Shown here: positions 31,579 through 43,259 of the stretch, in pieces
How positions within the stretch are numbered: position 1 is the first letter of the stretch
Layout of the letters: every line of letters starts with the position of its first letter
Source: Gonocerus acuteangulatus
Lineage: Eukaryota > Arthropoda > Insecta > Hemiptera > Coreidae
Assembly (NCBI GenBank): GCA_946811695.1
Contig: OX328128.1
Span: 77,573,960 to 77,637,959 of the forward strand
Reading direction: 5' to 3'
DNA: 64,000 bases
The notes under the pieces: model-generated
What the model was told of the DNA's origin: nothing
Database searches by the model: none
Seen by the model: the letters and a program-made list of their open reading frames with translations, nothing else
Made by a program: the position numbers and the translations under genes

Positions 31579-31740
31579 TGATGAAAATAACTATTTGGGA
31601 TGGGCCTCTTTTTTGAACGTTAGTTTTATTTTGGTCGATATCAATACTTTTTGTAAGTGAATTTTGAGTTGGAATCCTCGATGTTTGGCTTGAGGATAGG
31701 TTTCGGAAGGAATGACGGGTTTCCGAAGGAACAACAAGTA

Positions 31741-31936
31741 CAAACTGGACACCCCCTCCATGGGAGAGGAGTCAAACTGGACACCCCCTCCATGGGAGAG
31801 GAGTCAAACTGGGCACCCCCTCCATGGGAGAGGAGTCAAACTGGACACCCCCTCCATGGGAGAGGAGTCAAACTGGACACCCCCTCCATGGGAGAGGAGT
31901 CAAACTGGACACCCCCTCCATGGGAGAGGAGTCAAA
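31741..31936 (+). repeat. 32-bp minisatellite, six units
   Basis: Unit GGAGAGGAGTCAAACTGG + ACACCCCCTCCATG, nearly identical in all six. A 32-bp period is not a multiple of three, so the overlapping open frames at 31657-31983 and 31712-31972 are repeat artefacts. Confidence 0.95.
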
Positions 31937-32429
31937 CACAAATTTTCAGGATGTTTCTATTTTTTCATTTAATTACACCCTAATGTCTATCATCCTGTAA
32001 TTTAGCAATCCTCTAGCTTTTCGGGAAGTGCCTAATAATTTTGATGAGTGAGTGAGTCGTATAAATTCCGATTTTCCATCGCCTATTTTTCAGAAACGCT
32101 TCAAGGTAGAATTATGAAACTTTTCAATTTTAATCACATCTAATAGTACAATACAATACCAGCATTTCATAACTTTATCTTTGACTGGTTCAAACTTATG
32201 AGAGGGTCATAATCGGCTCTAATGCACACAGTGTGCGGTGGTCATAACTCGGCCGGAAGCACCACCGCTTAGATTTTTATAAAAAATATATGATAATGAA
32301 ATAAAAGGTCATAGTTAAGAGGTGAAAAATAAATTTGCTTTCAGTGCTCGAAACATGTCGGAAGGTTAGTGATGTAGAAAAGACTGCTTGATTATTGTGT
32401 GATTTCACAGGAAGAAATGTCCGATGTGG

Positions 32430-32560
32430 AAAAAAAAATGAGAAAAAGCGAATGGATACCAGGACACAGCTGGATTGATGGATAAGCTAGCCGTCAACAA
32501 GGAACAGCCCGCGCTCAAGCATACGCACATATCCAGAGTAAATTTATGAATTTATGGGGA
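32430..32560 (+). pseudogene. RNase H-like scrap of a non-LTR retrotransposon
   Basis: SEWIPGHSWIDG then a stop, followed by ARAQAYAHIQ in the next frame, matches the WxPGHxxIxGNExAD...A block of LINE RNase H. Very short; the assignment rests on that block only. Confidence 0.45.
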
Positions 32561-32649
32561 GGAAAGGGCAAACACTCGGAATTTGATTTATGTACTCCAT
32601 CTCCCTCCCCCCTTTTCCTAATATACCTCACAAATATTTATTGTGCCGG

Positions 32650-32900
32650 ACCATAAAGGCACTGAGTGGGCATTGAAAAATTGATTGAAACCACTCAGGG
32701 AGCTGGGCCTAGGATAAAACGGTCCTATTTCATTATGCTCTTACCATATTGGCTTGCCTTGATGAATGGTCTTGTTTGGCTCCCGGGTGGCAATCTCTCA
32801 GCAACATTGCTTCAGCAGCGAGGGAATCGAACCCACAATCTAGATTGCTGACTCACAAGGAAAGGATTCCCTTCAGGGGTAATACCACCATACAATTTTT
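32650..32900 (-). mobile_element. Possible tRNA-derived SINE on the minus strand
   Basis: On the minus strand, CTTGTGAGTCAGCAATCTAG precedes TGTGGGTTCGATTCCCTCGC, a good B box with T stem. The A box is weak. A T-run on plus at 32897-32910 lies at the upstream side, so polarity is uncertain. It could equally be another repeat with a chance B box. Confidence 0.35.
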
Positions 32901-33310
32901 TTTTTTTTTTTTCATTTATTTTATTATTGGCCAAAATTCTTCCTTAACTAATCAAAACTGATATCCAAGTGTGTTTATGTGAAGAATAACTTTTTAATTC
33001 GGCAAAAAATACGATTTTCCGATTGAAGTCCCGATGCCGCGTAAACGCGATCCTGATTGGAAGATAATGTTTTGAGCTAGCTTCGATTAGTCCCTTTTTA
33101 ATTGTCAAGTTTTATTTATTTTTTATCCTCCTTTAATACATTTCAAAATTAAAATCCATTATTTTTATCCTTATTACAAGAAAGTATGAAAACAATTATA
33201 TGGGAAAACTATGGCCATTTCAGAACATTAAACTTTAGAGTCGTTTTCTCAAAACCTTGTTTTTCAAAACGGGCGATACTCTGGCGTCTTTAATTTCTTC
33301 AAATTTTGAG

Positions 33311-33546
33311 TAAATAGGATGCAAAGCAGGTCAAACGCCTCCACTGTTTTATTCCTTTTTATTCAACAGAAAGTTTTCGAGGTCACAACCTCATCCTCAG
33401 TGTCCTCCTATAGCTCAGCGAGGTTCACTCGGCCCTACTTCAGACTGTACTTCATGAATAAAAAGGAATAAAAAAGTGGAGGTGTTTGACCTGCTTTGCA
33501 TCCTATTTACTATGATGAACCTTCACCGGCCAACCAACCACAATGG
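33311..33546. mobile_element. Fold-back element with 12-bp target duplication
   Basis: Arms of about 50 bp: TAAATAGGATGCAAAGCAGG... at 33311 and ...CCTGCTTTGCATCCTATTTA ending near 33510. TCAAATTTTGAG flanks it on both sides (33299-33310, 33547-33558), and the other arm of the large inverted repeat lacks the insert, so this is a real insertion. The minus strand carries CTGAGGA + a GAGGT/ACCTC hairpin + GAAA at 33400-33375. Confidence 0.85.
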
Positions 33547-34428
33547 TCAAATTTTGAGTGCAGCTTCGTAATGATATTTGCTAGTAAAGTACCAAGGTTT
33601 TTTTTTTTTCGATTCATTGAATTATAACGATTTTATGGCCGATTTTTGACGGATGTTTTAATAAAAAATGTATAATTGTTCATAATTATAATAATAAAAA
33701 AAATAATACATTTAACCTTCTCCTTTTGAAATAATTTTAGTTTCACCGCCACTTTTTTTTGAAGAATTGAAACTTTTTTTTGTTTATTTAAAATCCTATA
33801 TAAAACGTTTGATATAAATAATTGAAAAATATTGTTATATTTGTTACTTATAAATTCAAGAAAATGACATTGATTTTGGTAGCACACGGTAGTATAAAAC
33901 CCTTTAATACCTACTTTAATTTATTGAAAGTGACATTTTAGCGCGTTTTCTCCACTTTATAAGGTTTCATACCACAGGGATCATGGGTAGCGTAGGAAAG
34001 AATGACGGAAGTATGTTATTTCTGCTTTCAATCGACACTGTCACTTTCTACTAAGGTCACATGCTAGGATCAATTTCACACCGAAAATCTCAGTTTTCTT
34101 TCAGATTGGGACTACAGAACGCTTCAAAACCACTTAACATACAAATACTACAACGGATTTAAGACACGAATAACTGATAACAATATACTGATCCAGGACA
34201 CGAAGGTATTGAACGAAATACAATAGTCGACAATAATGCCTTGACTGCAACAAAACAACTTCAGGATATACACTACATAACTTACCAAGATATGCAGAAT
34301 GAAGCCAAAACAAAAAAAAAAAAACAGTTAAAGAAAAGTGCCAGAGGTGATGGCACGTGACAATAGGCAAAATATAAGATAAATTAAAAAATCAGTGGGT
34401 AATGTGTCTCAGTAGCAGTAATCGTTAG

Positions 34429-34712
34429 CACTAGAACCGCCGACTGGTGTGCTATACCTAGAACCGCCGACTGGTGTGCTATACCTAGAACCGCCGACTG
34501 TTGTGCTATACCTAGAACCGCCGACTGGTGTGCTATACCTAGAACCGCCGACTGTTGTGCTATACCTAGAACCGCCGACTGGTGTGCTATACCTAGAACC
34601 GCCGACTGGTGTGCTATACCTAGAACCGCCGACTGGTGTGCTATACCTAGAACCGCCGACTGGTGTGCTATACCTAGAACCGCCGACTGGTGTGCTATAC
34701 CTAGAACCGCCA
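34429..34712. repeat. 27-bp minisatellite, about ten units
   Basis: Unit CTAGAACCGCCGACTGGTGT + GCTATAC, with a G/T variant (CTGGTG or CTGTTG). Because 27 is a multiple of three and lacks stops, frames stay open on both strands (nonapeptides such as LEPPTGVLY or GGSRYSTPV). No start context, signal or flanking domain supports translation. Confidence 0.95.
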
Positions 34713-34860
34713 ACACCGGTCTTTTTGGCCGGCACTTACTTATATCTATTGTTTAAAAGTTAGAAACTTTCTTTTATAATAAATAAAAGTTTTGATTTAT
34801 AATTTTATTCACTAATCAAAATACAGTTAATTAATTTTTTTTTAGAAAAAAGAATATGAC

Positions 34861-35281
34861 TTAAGATTTGCACTGCTTACAAAACGTAATTTTATCAGTC
34901 GAACCCATACATTTTCCACACGTTTTTGCAGTTTGTACATCCATTCTTCTTTTTTTTCTTTTTTCTTTTTTTTAAGCCTTTTTCTATTATTATCGCTCTT
35001 GTTGTTAGTAGTTTCGATGAAGGAAAATCAACTTGTTGGCTTGTACTTAGACAGTTTTCTGCAAGATCCTCTCAATTTTTTAAAATGAAATCCCTTCTTT
35101 TCATATTATTACGAGTTATATCTTTATACATAATGTAATTATCGATTAGCACTTGGTCTAATATATTGTAAAATACTTGGACTTGTCGGCATGCCTTTGT
35201 AGTGTATTTTTGGGTCATTCGATCTATCACATCCACACCGTATTTGGAGGCATTATGATATGGAATTATTTCTGGCTTCAT
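34861..35281 (-). pseudogene. piggyBac transposase C-terminal third, remnant
   Basis: The minus strand starts MKPEIIPYHNASKYGVDVID and RMTQKYTTKACRQVQVFYNI, the conserved end of the piggyBac catalytic domain (KxE...YNxxKxGVDxxDxM...Y). A second frame downstream ends CGKCMGSTDKITFCKQCKS then stop at 34861, the cysteine-rich zinc-binding tail. Stops and at least one frameshift lie between. It is a different lineage from the two deletion derivatives at 18199 and 24557. It lies in the loop of the large inverted repeat. Confidence 0.85.
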
Positions 35282-36489
35282 TTTAGAGCAACAAGAAACA
35301 TTTACAGTTAATTTTTTTTCTTTCTTTGTTAATATTGTTTATTAATACTATTTCTACATACTTAACATCAATCCGTGCATTATTCTCTCTTATCAATTTT
35401 CCACCATATCTCTCCTTTTCTGCTGATAGCGGGAACAGAGCAGAGCGTATTTAAGCCATTTATTCCTTGGTGTATTTCCTAGTTTTTCGTTTCTTGTCAA
35501 AAATAGATCCATGGATAATATGAAGGAATGTTACATTAACGGAAATGCCATAATCTAAATAATAGGGCCAATACCCAAAAGTAATCAACAATTTGATAAG
35601 ATATATTGTAATCTAAATAGTATTTAGATTATTGTAGAATTTAGTAAATACTACACTAATCTTTGTGGAGTAAATATTCATACCATAACATTTATTAGTG
35701 GATTAGTGGGGTTAATACTATCTTGTGCGGTCAAAATCAAATTAATTTTTTCGAATTTATAAAGCACAAATAAATCAATATTTTTCAATTCTTTATATCA
35801 AAAGTTTTATTTTGGATGTTAAAGTATCCAAAAAAAATAAGTTTCAATTCTTCGGAAAAAAAATGGCGGCGCAGTGTCCGAAGAAAGGAAACCCTCTTTT
35901 TTCACGGGCTATAGCTGCAGGCGGCAATTTTTAATTTAGAACAAAAAACTAAAATTATTTCGAAAGAAGAAGGTTAAATCTAGAAACGTACATAGGCTTT
36001 TTAAGAAATATAATAAATGTTGAACAATTATTCATTTTCTATTAAAAAATCCGTCGAAAATCGGTAATAAATGAATCGAAAAAATCCTACGTTTATTTCT
36101 ATCAAACATCATTAGAAAACCGAAGTTAAAATTTGAACTTGATCGGGCAAAAATTAAAGACCTCAGAGTATCGCCCGATTTGAAAAACATAGTTTTGAGA
36201 AAAAGACTTTAAAGTTTAATGTTCTGAAATGTACATTATTTCCTATTTAATTTTTGTCATATTTCCTTGTAGTATTGAAGGAGGACCAAAGAAAAACTTA
36301 GCAACTTAAAAGGGACCAATCGGAGCTCGCTCAAAAATCAGCATCGCGTTCATTCGGCATCGCGACTTCACTCGGAATATCGTATTGTTTGCCATTTTAA
36401 ATTTTTTTTCTTCACATATACACTCTTGGAAATAATTTTTGGTTAGTTAAGGAAGAATTTTAGCCCATAAAAAAAAATTACAAGATAGT

Positions 36490-37229
36490 ATTATTCGTTA
36501 ACTGACCTAATACATGAGAGTAAATATGATAGTAGAGAGTAGAAATTTGGAGAATTTCGATTTGAAAAATAGCCTTGTGATTTGAGAGGGTAGAGAAATG
36601 ACATCTGTGTTGATTTTCCCCTGACATTCAAGGCCACACAGCTCTCAGCGACGGATCGTGACAAAAGGAGCGAAACAAACTTTTCAAGAAGATTGGAAAG
36701 GCTAGTCTCGGGTCACCGGAAGACCAAGGAACAAAGGGTTATAGATGGTCGGATAGAGAGAGAGAGAGAGAGTGAGTGGTGGTGGGAGGGAGAGAGAGTG
36801 AGAGAGAAAGAGAGGGAGAAAGAGGGTGAGGGGAGAGGGAAAGAAATGATTTTATTCGATTCAGACACGAACCTGCACCCCAGAAAGAGAGAAAATCCCC
36901 CTATCAGGTAAAGGGGAGGCCGAGACTGGCACGGCGGTTGGCACACCTGTCAGAGCTGTGGGAATCTCGAGGGAGAGGTTGGTAGCACTGCTCTTCCAAT
37001 GCTTTAGGGGTGGGGGTGGGAGGCGAATGGAATGGACGTTAGCACGGAACTTCCTACAGTCCTGATTCACATTTTATTTGGCGCGTTTTCTCGGGGAGAA
37101 ATCAGTTATTCGCATGAAGTGGCGAGGTTTCATATAATATACTTTACGAAATCCTACTACTTAACATGTCATTCTGATTTGGACATACAACATATAAAAA
37201 TATATATATTTATATATACACGTATATAT

Positions 37230-37273
<44 letters not shown>

Positions 37274-37507
37274 GAAGGGTGTCCCCGAAGGAAATCGCCA
37301 TACATGAGGGGAGTGTACGCCAACTAAAGTGTAGTTGAATGCCAAGGAGAAATTTTTATTTGCATTATTTCCCTAGATATAGGCGTCTGCTAGGATTGCT
37401 AACACGCGACGGAGCCACTAAGCTGACCCCTTAGGGATTGTTAAGCACTAGCGTGTATAGAGTGTCTGATAGACAGCAGGCAAACAGACAAAAATTCTAA
37501 AAATTCC

Positions 37508-37545
<38 letters not shown>

Positions 37546-37695
37546 ATCCGATAGAATTTTATTATATATATAGATTACAGAAAAAGAGCTTTTATTATAA
37601 ATGAATGACATATTGATGGCAATAGCTAATTTAGAAACTAAGAGTAATTAATAAATGACAAAGTATTTTGAGGTTGCTGGCAGAGAAGGAAGATC
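36490..37695. other. Repeat-rich spacer
   Basis: (GA)n-rich stretch at 36750-36845, (TA)n at 37196-37271, and a T-run of about 38 bases at 37508-37545. GGCGCGTTTTCTCGGGG near 37080 and GTGGCGAGGTTTCAT near 37120 resemble a very diverged family B 5' end. Open frames here follow the simple repeats and are not supported as genes. Confidence 0.45.
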
Positions 37696-37699
37696 TTTT

Positions 37700-37840
37700 G
37701 GTAAATGAAAAACGTCCTGTTCCTTCACAAAAGCTTATTTTTCTAAGCGAGCGCTTTCGGTAGCTCCTGCTACCATCCTCAGAGCTATAATGAGTTCAGC
37801 TTCACTGCTGAGGGCTGACTCGCAGGACGTTTTTCATTTA
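37700..37840. mobile_element. Small fold-back element with hammerhead-like motif
   Basis: GGTAAATGAAAAACGTCCTG at 37700 and its exact complement CAGGACGTTTTTCATTTACC at about 37819-37838. The minus strand between them carries CTGAGGA + GGTAGC/GCTACC hairpin + GAAA (37782-37755), followed by a second hairpin GCTTA...TAAGC. No clear target duplication. Confidence 0.75.
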
Positions 37841-38723
37841 CCTTAATAAATTAATTAAATAAATATCAGCATATAACAATAATTAAATGCTATCCACCAA
37901 TTAATAATAATATAACTAAATAAATTAACTAAGGAGAAGGAAAAATTATTTTTTATGCATCTATGTATATAATGTATTAGTTAATAAAGGGGAAAAAATA
38001 ATAATTATAAAAATTTAGTTTAAAAGTCTGCTAGTTTTAGATGAGAAGAATGTCATTTATTAGGGTAAACCAGACAGTTATTGACGCCCCGTATAGTTAT
38101 TGACACCCCAAACTTATACTTAAAGAAATAAGCGAACTAGTCCTAATTTTATTTTAAGAAATACAGGAAACTAATGTTTGAAGGGTCCTCTAAGTCATCT
38201 ATGATATACCTGATTAAAAAACTAACCAAAGGGAAGGCTTTAAAATTAATTCCTCCAAGACTTCAGTTGAGAGCCAGTTAATGGCTACAAGGTTATGATT
38301 TCCTAAAGGATTTTCATTCAATTTTTTTGTTCCTACTTTCTTCCTACATTTATTGCAATAAAGTTAAGTACTTGATATTGTTTGTTAATGTATAATTGAA
38401 GTGTCTTGAGTGGTTTTAAATTAAAATAATCAATTTAAATATTATTATACAGGGATGTCAATAATTGGTCATTTTTTTCCAAAGTATTTTGTTATTGACA
38501 CCCCATGTCAATGACTGAATTATGATTTTTTTTTTTAAATATTGATGGATTTGTTTTAATTTTAATAATTTAATCTTCCTGAATAATCGGCAATGTTTTT
38601 TTAACTTTAATTCGAGTGTAACTAGTTATTGACATGGGATGTCAATTATTAGTTTTTGGGTTCAATGACTAGTTATTGACACTGTCAGTTTCTATTGTGT
38701 CTATAATAGGTGTTAAGAATGCT

Positions 38724-39130
38724 ATGAAACTCAGTTATAGCCAGAAGGATTTAGAGAATGCCTTGAAAACCGTAAAGGATGGCTCCTCCATTAAATCGCC
38801 GTCCAAATGATTTAATCAAATCTGCACTTTTTGTAAAATCATTGTTTGGACCACGGTAAATTCTTTCGGATAAAGACAAACTAACTCTAGTTGCTTGGAT
38901 AGAAAAATGTGCGAAAAAGGGATTTTTGAGGAAGAAAAATTACATTTTGCAATCCCTAAAAGAATTTATTGAATTTGAAAATATGAGCCCTCCCTTTAAA
39001 GGTAATTCTCCTGGTGTTGGCTGGTACAAGGCTTTCTTGCAAAGGCACCCTCTCTATACAGAGAGGATTTCCGAAGCCGTTACTGGGGCCAACGCACGTG
39101 TTTCTGAAGCTAATATTTAAAGTGGTTAGA
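38724..39130 (+). pseudogene. pogo-family transposase, DNA-binding N-terminus (broken)
   Basis: Starts MKLSYSQKDLENALKTVKDG, a psq-type helix-turn-helix, then a stop. A second frame gives LVAWIEKCAKKGFLRKKNY, GVGWYKAFLQRHP and ERISEAVTGANARVSEANI, the CENP-B/Tc5-type second DNA-binding domain of Tigger/Jerky transposases. Frameshifts and stops at 38808 and 39118 inactivate it. The DDE core is not found. Confidence 0.8.
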
Positions 39131-39397
39131 GATCGTCATTTCAAAACCAAATGAAGATACCATAGGACTTCAAGAAGGTACTGAAAGTCATACTACGCCT
39201 GAAACTATGCCTGCCACATATTTATTATTAACAACAACTCCTCCTGAATATCCAAAGGGAATCAGCTTGGCCCATCCGGCAACGAAAGGCTGCCCTTGGC
39301 TTAAGTGTTATACTGGCCAGAATCTCCGAAAAGAAACATTCAAATTATTCATTTGTAACATCACATGTCATTCGTCACAATGAAACAATGAAAACTA

Positions 39398-39690
39398 ATG
39401 CTGGAAGCTAATATAGAAGAAAAAACAAAAAAAAAACAGAAAAAAAGGGAGCGAAAAGATTGGAGTGGGAAAACAACAGTAAAATTCCTAAAAGGGAAAT
39501 TAAACAAACCAAAAAAACTAACCGTAAGTTTCAAATGTGGCAATATTGTCGAGGTAATTTCTTTTGATAGTTCATTATGTTTGAAAGGATAAGAACATAT
39601 CCCTGGAAGTGACGAGTCTGATGAATTTGTTTGTCTTGCGTGTTACATCCTGGTGTTTGATGAAGATATAAATCAAGATGATGAAATGTA
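39398..39690 (+). pseudogene. pogo-family transposase C-terminal tail (basic region)
   Basis: A lysine-rich stretch EEKTKKKQKKRERKDW, then a stop, then DESDEFVCLACYILVFDED, similar in composition to the basic and acidic tails of Tigger-like proteins. Assigned mainly by position inside the pogo element. An identical copy lies at 43695-43985 in the tandem duplicate. Confidence 0.5.
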
Positions 39691-39797
39691 AATTAATTAT
39701 TTTATTTCATGTTACATAATACCTACCAGCATTTGTTATCTATTTTTTACTAGTTATATTCATAATGTTAAAAAAGAAGAAATATTTTAATGTTTTA

Positions 39798-39933
39798 GCG
39801 CGGTTCCTCCCTCCCTTCATAGGAAGAAACCCCGCTTATAAGGTTGATCTCATGAAACAATCTGGAAGTCCCGACTAGAAAATTTTGCGTTTCAGAACCC
39901 CTAGAGACCGAAAATAACGGTGGCTCAAATTTT

Positions 39934-39993
<60 letters not shown>

Positions 39994-40945
39994 TATATTT
40001 ATGTATATATATATATTTGTCTGTTCGCTCATTTCTGGCTTCCCTAATGGTCCGATTTGGTACAAAAATCCGTCGTCCAATTTGAAAGGTCAAGTTCGTT
40101 AACCAGCAAAATCCGCCCACTGGAAGGTGGCGTTTGGTGCGAAATTCGCGCAAAAAAATGCTCACGTTTTTGAGTTCATATGCTTGTAAGAACTTGTTTT
40201 ATAGGCTTCTTGGCCAAAGAAAACGAATGAAACCATTTTCAAGGCCGTTTTCGAGAAAACTGGAAAAATAGTTGTTGAATACCGTTTTTGGATTGGGTAC
40301 TTAGAATCATGAGATTCAGTTGAAACATTTTCTTCATGTTCAACATTCATCAAAACTAATATGTTGAAATATTTGTTACGTTTGGAATTAAGGAAGGGTT
40401 AGAATAAAATATTTTATGAACAGACATGAAAAGTTTTCGTAACTTTGTAAATTTTCCTAAATATCTCTAAAACGGTTGAGAATCTTGGGAAGCGGAAGTT
40501 TACCATTCGAAAGCTTACTAAATTTTCTACAAAATAGATTCTAAAGAAATTGTTGATTAGGCATTGTCAATCGGAGAAATAAGTGCTTAAAACTTCAAAT
40601 GTGTTTGTTTTGTTCTTTTGGCCGGGTTTTCGTAGTCGTTTAACTCACATTTTAATGGGGTGATGTTTTTTTTAATTGCATTTATTTATAGAATTAGTAT
40701 TACTGCAGAAGAAATCAAGAAAATTAGAAACATTTTGATATTTGTTTTGATATTTGAAATAACTATTTGTAGCAGTTGGGCTGGCCAACCAGTGGTGGGT
40801 GCCATTCCAGGTATAAGGGTACGCTGCCTCTTGGTAACTGGTCCTTTGTTTACAGCGGAAAGGTTAAACCAAAATAATAACGGTTTCTATTTCAATCTTC
40901 CCAAATGACACTAGGGATAAGAACTGAACCGCGCTAAGATATATT
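39798..40945 (+). mobile_element. Helentron-like non-autonomous element, family B, nested in pogo
   Basis: 5' TAGCGCGGTTCCTCCC and 3' GAACCGCGCTAAG are subterminal inverted repeats. Between them lie GACTAGAAAATTTTGCG, ACCGAAAATAACGGTGGCTC, a (TA)n tract (39938-39990), TTTGTCTGTTCGCTC, AAAGGTCAAGTTCGTTAACC and a long AT-rich body. The module order matches family A (GTTCGTTAACCA, (TA)n, CACTGGAAG-like), so the two families look related. The open frame at 40660-40908 has no recognised domain. Confidence 0.6.
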
Positions 40946-41289
40946 ACATTAAAGTTTATGATATTTGTGACAATTATTTCCTTATAATGACCTATTATAA
41001 CATAAGAAAAAAAAAATGTTAAGAGTACAAGGGGTGTCAATAACTGTAGTGTCAATAACCCATCCAAAGGGTGTCAATAACTAGTTTTTGCACTTTTTAC
41101 CATAATTATTGCCATATGTTAAAATGTATTGAACTTTTGAAAGAAAAATCCACTTGAGTCTTTCAAAGGATAGATAAAGAGGAGCTATAGCAAGTTTCAG
41201 TTTGATCCCTTCATAAAAAGTTTTTTTTTTTAATTTCGCCGCAGAAATGTAGTCTTAAGGGTGTCAATAACTGTCCGGTTTACCCTATT

Positions 41290-41772
41290 TATTGATTATT
41301 ATTTATTAATACTTTTACTTATGTTAAGGATATATTTTTCTATAAAGACATCATAACCTCCACAATTTAATGTGAAACAGGTACGTACGTATTAGCTTCA
41401 ACGCATGTTAAAAATGTGGGTCCCGTTCATAGATCTGGATCATGGATAACGCATTCTCAACAATATTTCATGTGTTAGCGGAATGTCAATAAATAAAAAC
41501 ATTACTACACACAAGTGAATTTATTAAAATGGATTTACATGTTTCGCCTCCCTGTTGTCCAACCGCAAACAAAAAATGACTAGAAGGGGCGTGCGCACTG
41601 CCTGGTTCTTTTCTTCGTGGTACACCTATAAATGCCTTAAAATTAAGTAAAGCCTAAAGTAAGGTAGGATCATCTACATAGCTGATGGTCAGCTGATTTG
41701 TGTTAATTTTGGTTTTTACATTTTTACCTTCCCAGTAAATAAAAGAAAATACTTTAACATTGTACGGCGTTT
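41290..41772. other. Spacer inside duplication unit 1
   Basis: No gene seen. At 41451-41456 (GCATTCTC) the matching point in unit 2 carries 1,113 extra bases. Confidence 0.5.
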
Positions 41773-41919
41773 TTTAGCACTTTCCTCCGAAGGAAAGGAA
41801 CTATTGAGGTTGCACTCATGACGGAATTTTTGAAAAATTTCTTCAAATCTTTATCGATCCTACCTAGTAGACACCGAAAATGACCCCCGTTAAAATTTAT
41901 ATATATCTATATATATATA

Positions 41920-41995
<76 letters not shown>

Positions 41996-43034
41996 TGTTA
42001 ACACGATAGCGGCCAGAGTTTTTGTTTTTTCGTCACGAAACTTGGTATATAGCATTCAATTAGCAAACGATTGAACGAGTTCGTTAACCACCAAAGTCGG
42101 TCCACCGGAAGGGGGGGTTTACCCCGAACCCAAAACACTAATTTGACTATGTCAGCCGTAATATTTGTTATATTTCAACGATACTCGGTATTCGTAGTGG
42201 TAATATAGTGAGAAAAGTGAGATATAAAAATGAACTAAATCGGTTCATTAGAAGGGGGGGTTTACTCCGGACCCACAATACCAATTCGCCATTACCAGCC
42301 GTGATTTTTGGTATATTTCGATGAAACTCGGTATTCGTAGTGGTAATCCACAGGTAAATAACTGTTGTAAAAATAAACTAAATCGGTTCATTAGGAGGGG
42401 GGTTTACTCCGGACCCACAATACCAATTCGCCACTACCAGCCGTGATTTTTGGTATATTTCGACGAAACTCGGTATTCGTAGTGGTAATCTACAGGTAAA
42501 TATGTGTTGTAAAAATAAACTAAATCGGTTCATTAGAAGGGGGGGTCCCAAATTCTTAATATACTCATACCGGTCGTAATTTCTGCTGTATTGTAACGAA
42601 ACGCGGTATACGTCGTGGGTAACTCATGAGAAAGAAGTGTTGTAAAAATGAGCTGAATCGGTCAATCGGAAAGCGGGGGTTTAATTTGTAATATATTTCA
42701 ATAGAAAAGCCCGTCAGACGTAGGTTCACAAAGCCGCCGCAAGGAGCGCTTTCTACCACTAGAGTGACTGTATCCTGTTCCTGCGTTAGATCAAAACACG
42801 ATAATATGAGTTTTTTTGTATTTATTACGTAGTGTAATAGGTACCATGTGTAAACATAACTCTGGAAGCATATTATTAATTGGTCAGTTACTCATTACAA
42901 ATTTAAAAGAGAACTATTCATGTTTTTATTTTATTTATGTAGGATATTTTAAGCAAATTGTTCTGGAAAGCAATCTACACTACCCAAATTCTGAGGAAAG
43001 TGCTTAGTTATGCAGCTACTGCGTGACGGACTTT
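41773..43034 (+). mobile_element. Helentron-like element, family A copy 2
   Basis: Same layout as 14563-15795: TAGCACTTTCCTCCGAAGG, (TA)n (about 41900-41991), internal tandem units with TTTACTCCGGACCC, GAGGAAAGTGCTTAG, GACGGACTTT. A small open frame near the 3' end (42816-43007) is conserved among the copies (15586-15768, 48208-48399) but has no known domain and is probably incidental. Confidence 0.65.
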
Positions 43035-43259
43035 ATGTATTTACTCATTGCTGCCCCAAGGCATAAAGCGGTTCACGCCCTTTGCGTTCAACAACGGCAA
43101 AAATATTAAGCCGGGACTTGTTAACGAGTTTAATATCACATTTCGTAACTTGCTTCGCCAAGTCCTCTATGAATAATGAAGTCCAAGCACGTACGTTAGG
43201 ACTTGAGAGAGGCAACTAGCTGCGAAAACAAACATCGGACTAACTTTTCCTTCTGACAA

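Larger units (their letters stand above)
32915..36480. repeat. Large inverted repeat, arms about 0.75 kb, loop 1.8 kb
   Basis: The left arm 32915-33905 and right arm 35705-36480 are inverted copies at perhaps 75-80% identity. Matching pairs include AAAATTCTTCCTTAACTAA with TTAGTTAAGGAAGAATTTT, and TAAACTTTAGAGTCGTTTTCTC with GAGAAAAAGACTTTAAAGTTTA. The left arm is longer because it carries the fold-back at 33311-33546. The loop holds a 27-bp minisatellite and a piggyBac C-terminal remnant. It may be a fold-back transposon or two inverted copies of one repeat. Confidence 0.75.
38061..41286 (+). mobile_element. pogo/Tigger-type DNA transposon, about 3.2 kb, decayed
   Basis: Left end TAGGGTAAACCAGACAGTTA and inverted right end AACTGTCCGGTTTACCCTA, with TA at the borders as expected for Tc1/mariner-pogo. 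TTATTGACACCCC / GGGGTGTCAATAA motifs are repeated inside both ends (about eight copies), probably binding sites. It contains transposase fragments (38724 on) and a nested Helentron-like family B element (39798-40945). Its right half is duplicated in tandem at 43661-45577. Confidence 0.85.

Noticed and set aside
34384..34763. Repeat proteins of nine residues in several frames on both strands
   Set aside because: A 27-bp minisatellite without stops keeps all these frames open at once; nothing indicates expression.
41880..42074. Open frames of repeated Ile-Tyr over (TA)n tracts (also 37032-37307, 39875-40165, 47284-47466, 50942-51251)
   Set aside because: They are the translation of TA microsatellites, with no domain on either side.
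42816..43007. Conserved 63-aa protein in family A elements
   Set aside because: It is shared only because the elements (and the segmental duplicate) are copies; the copy at 63870 does not keep the frame clearly and no domain is known.
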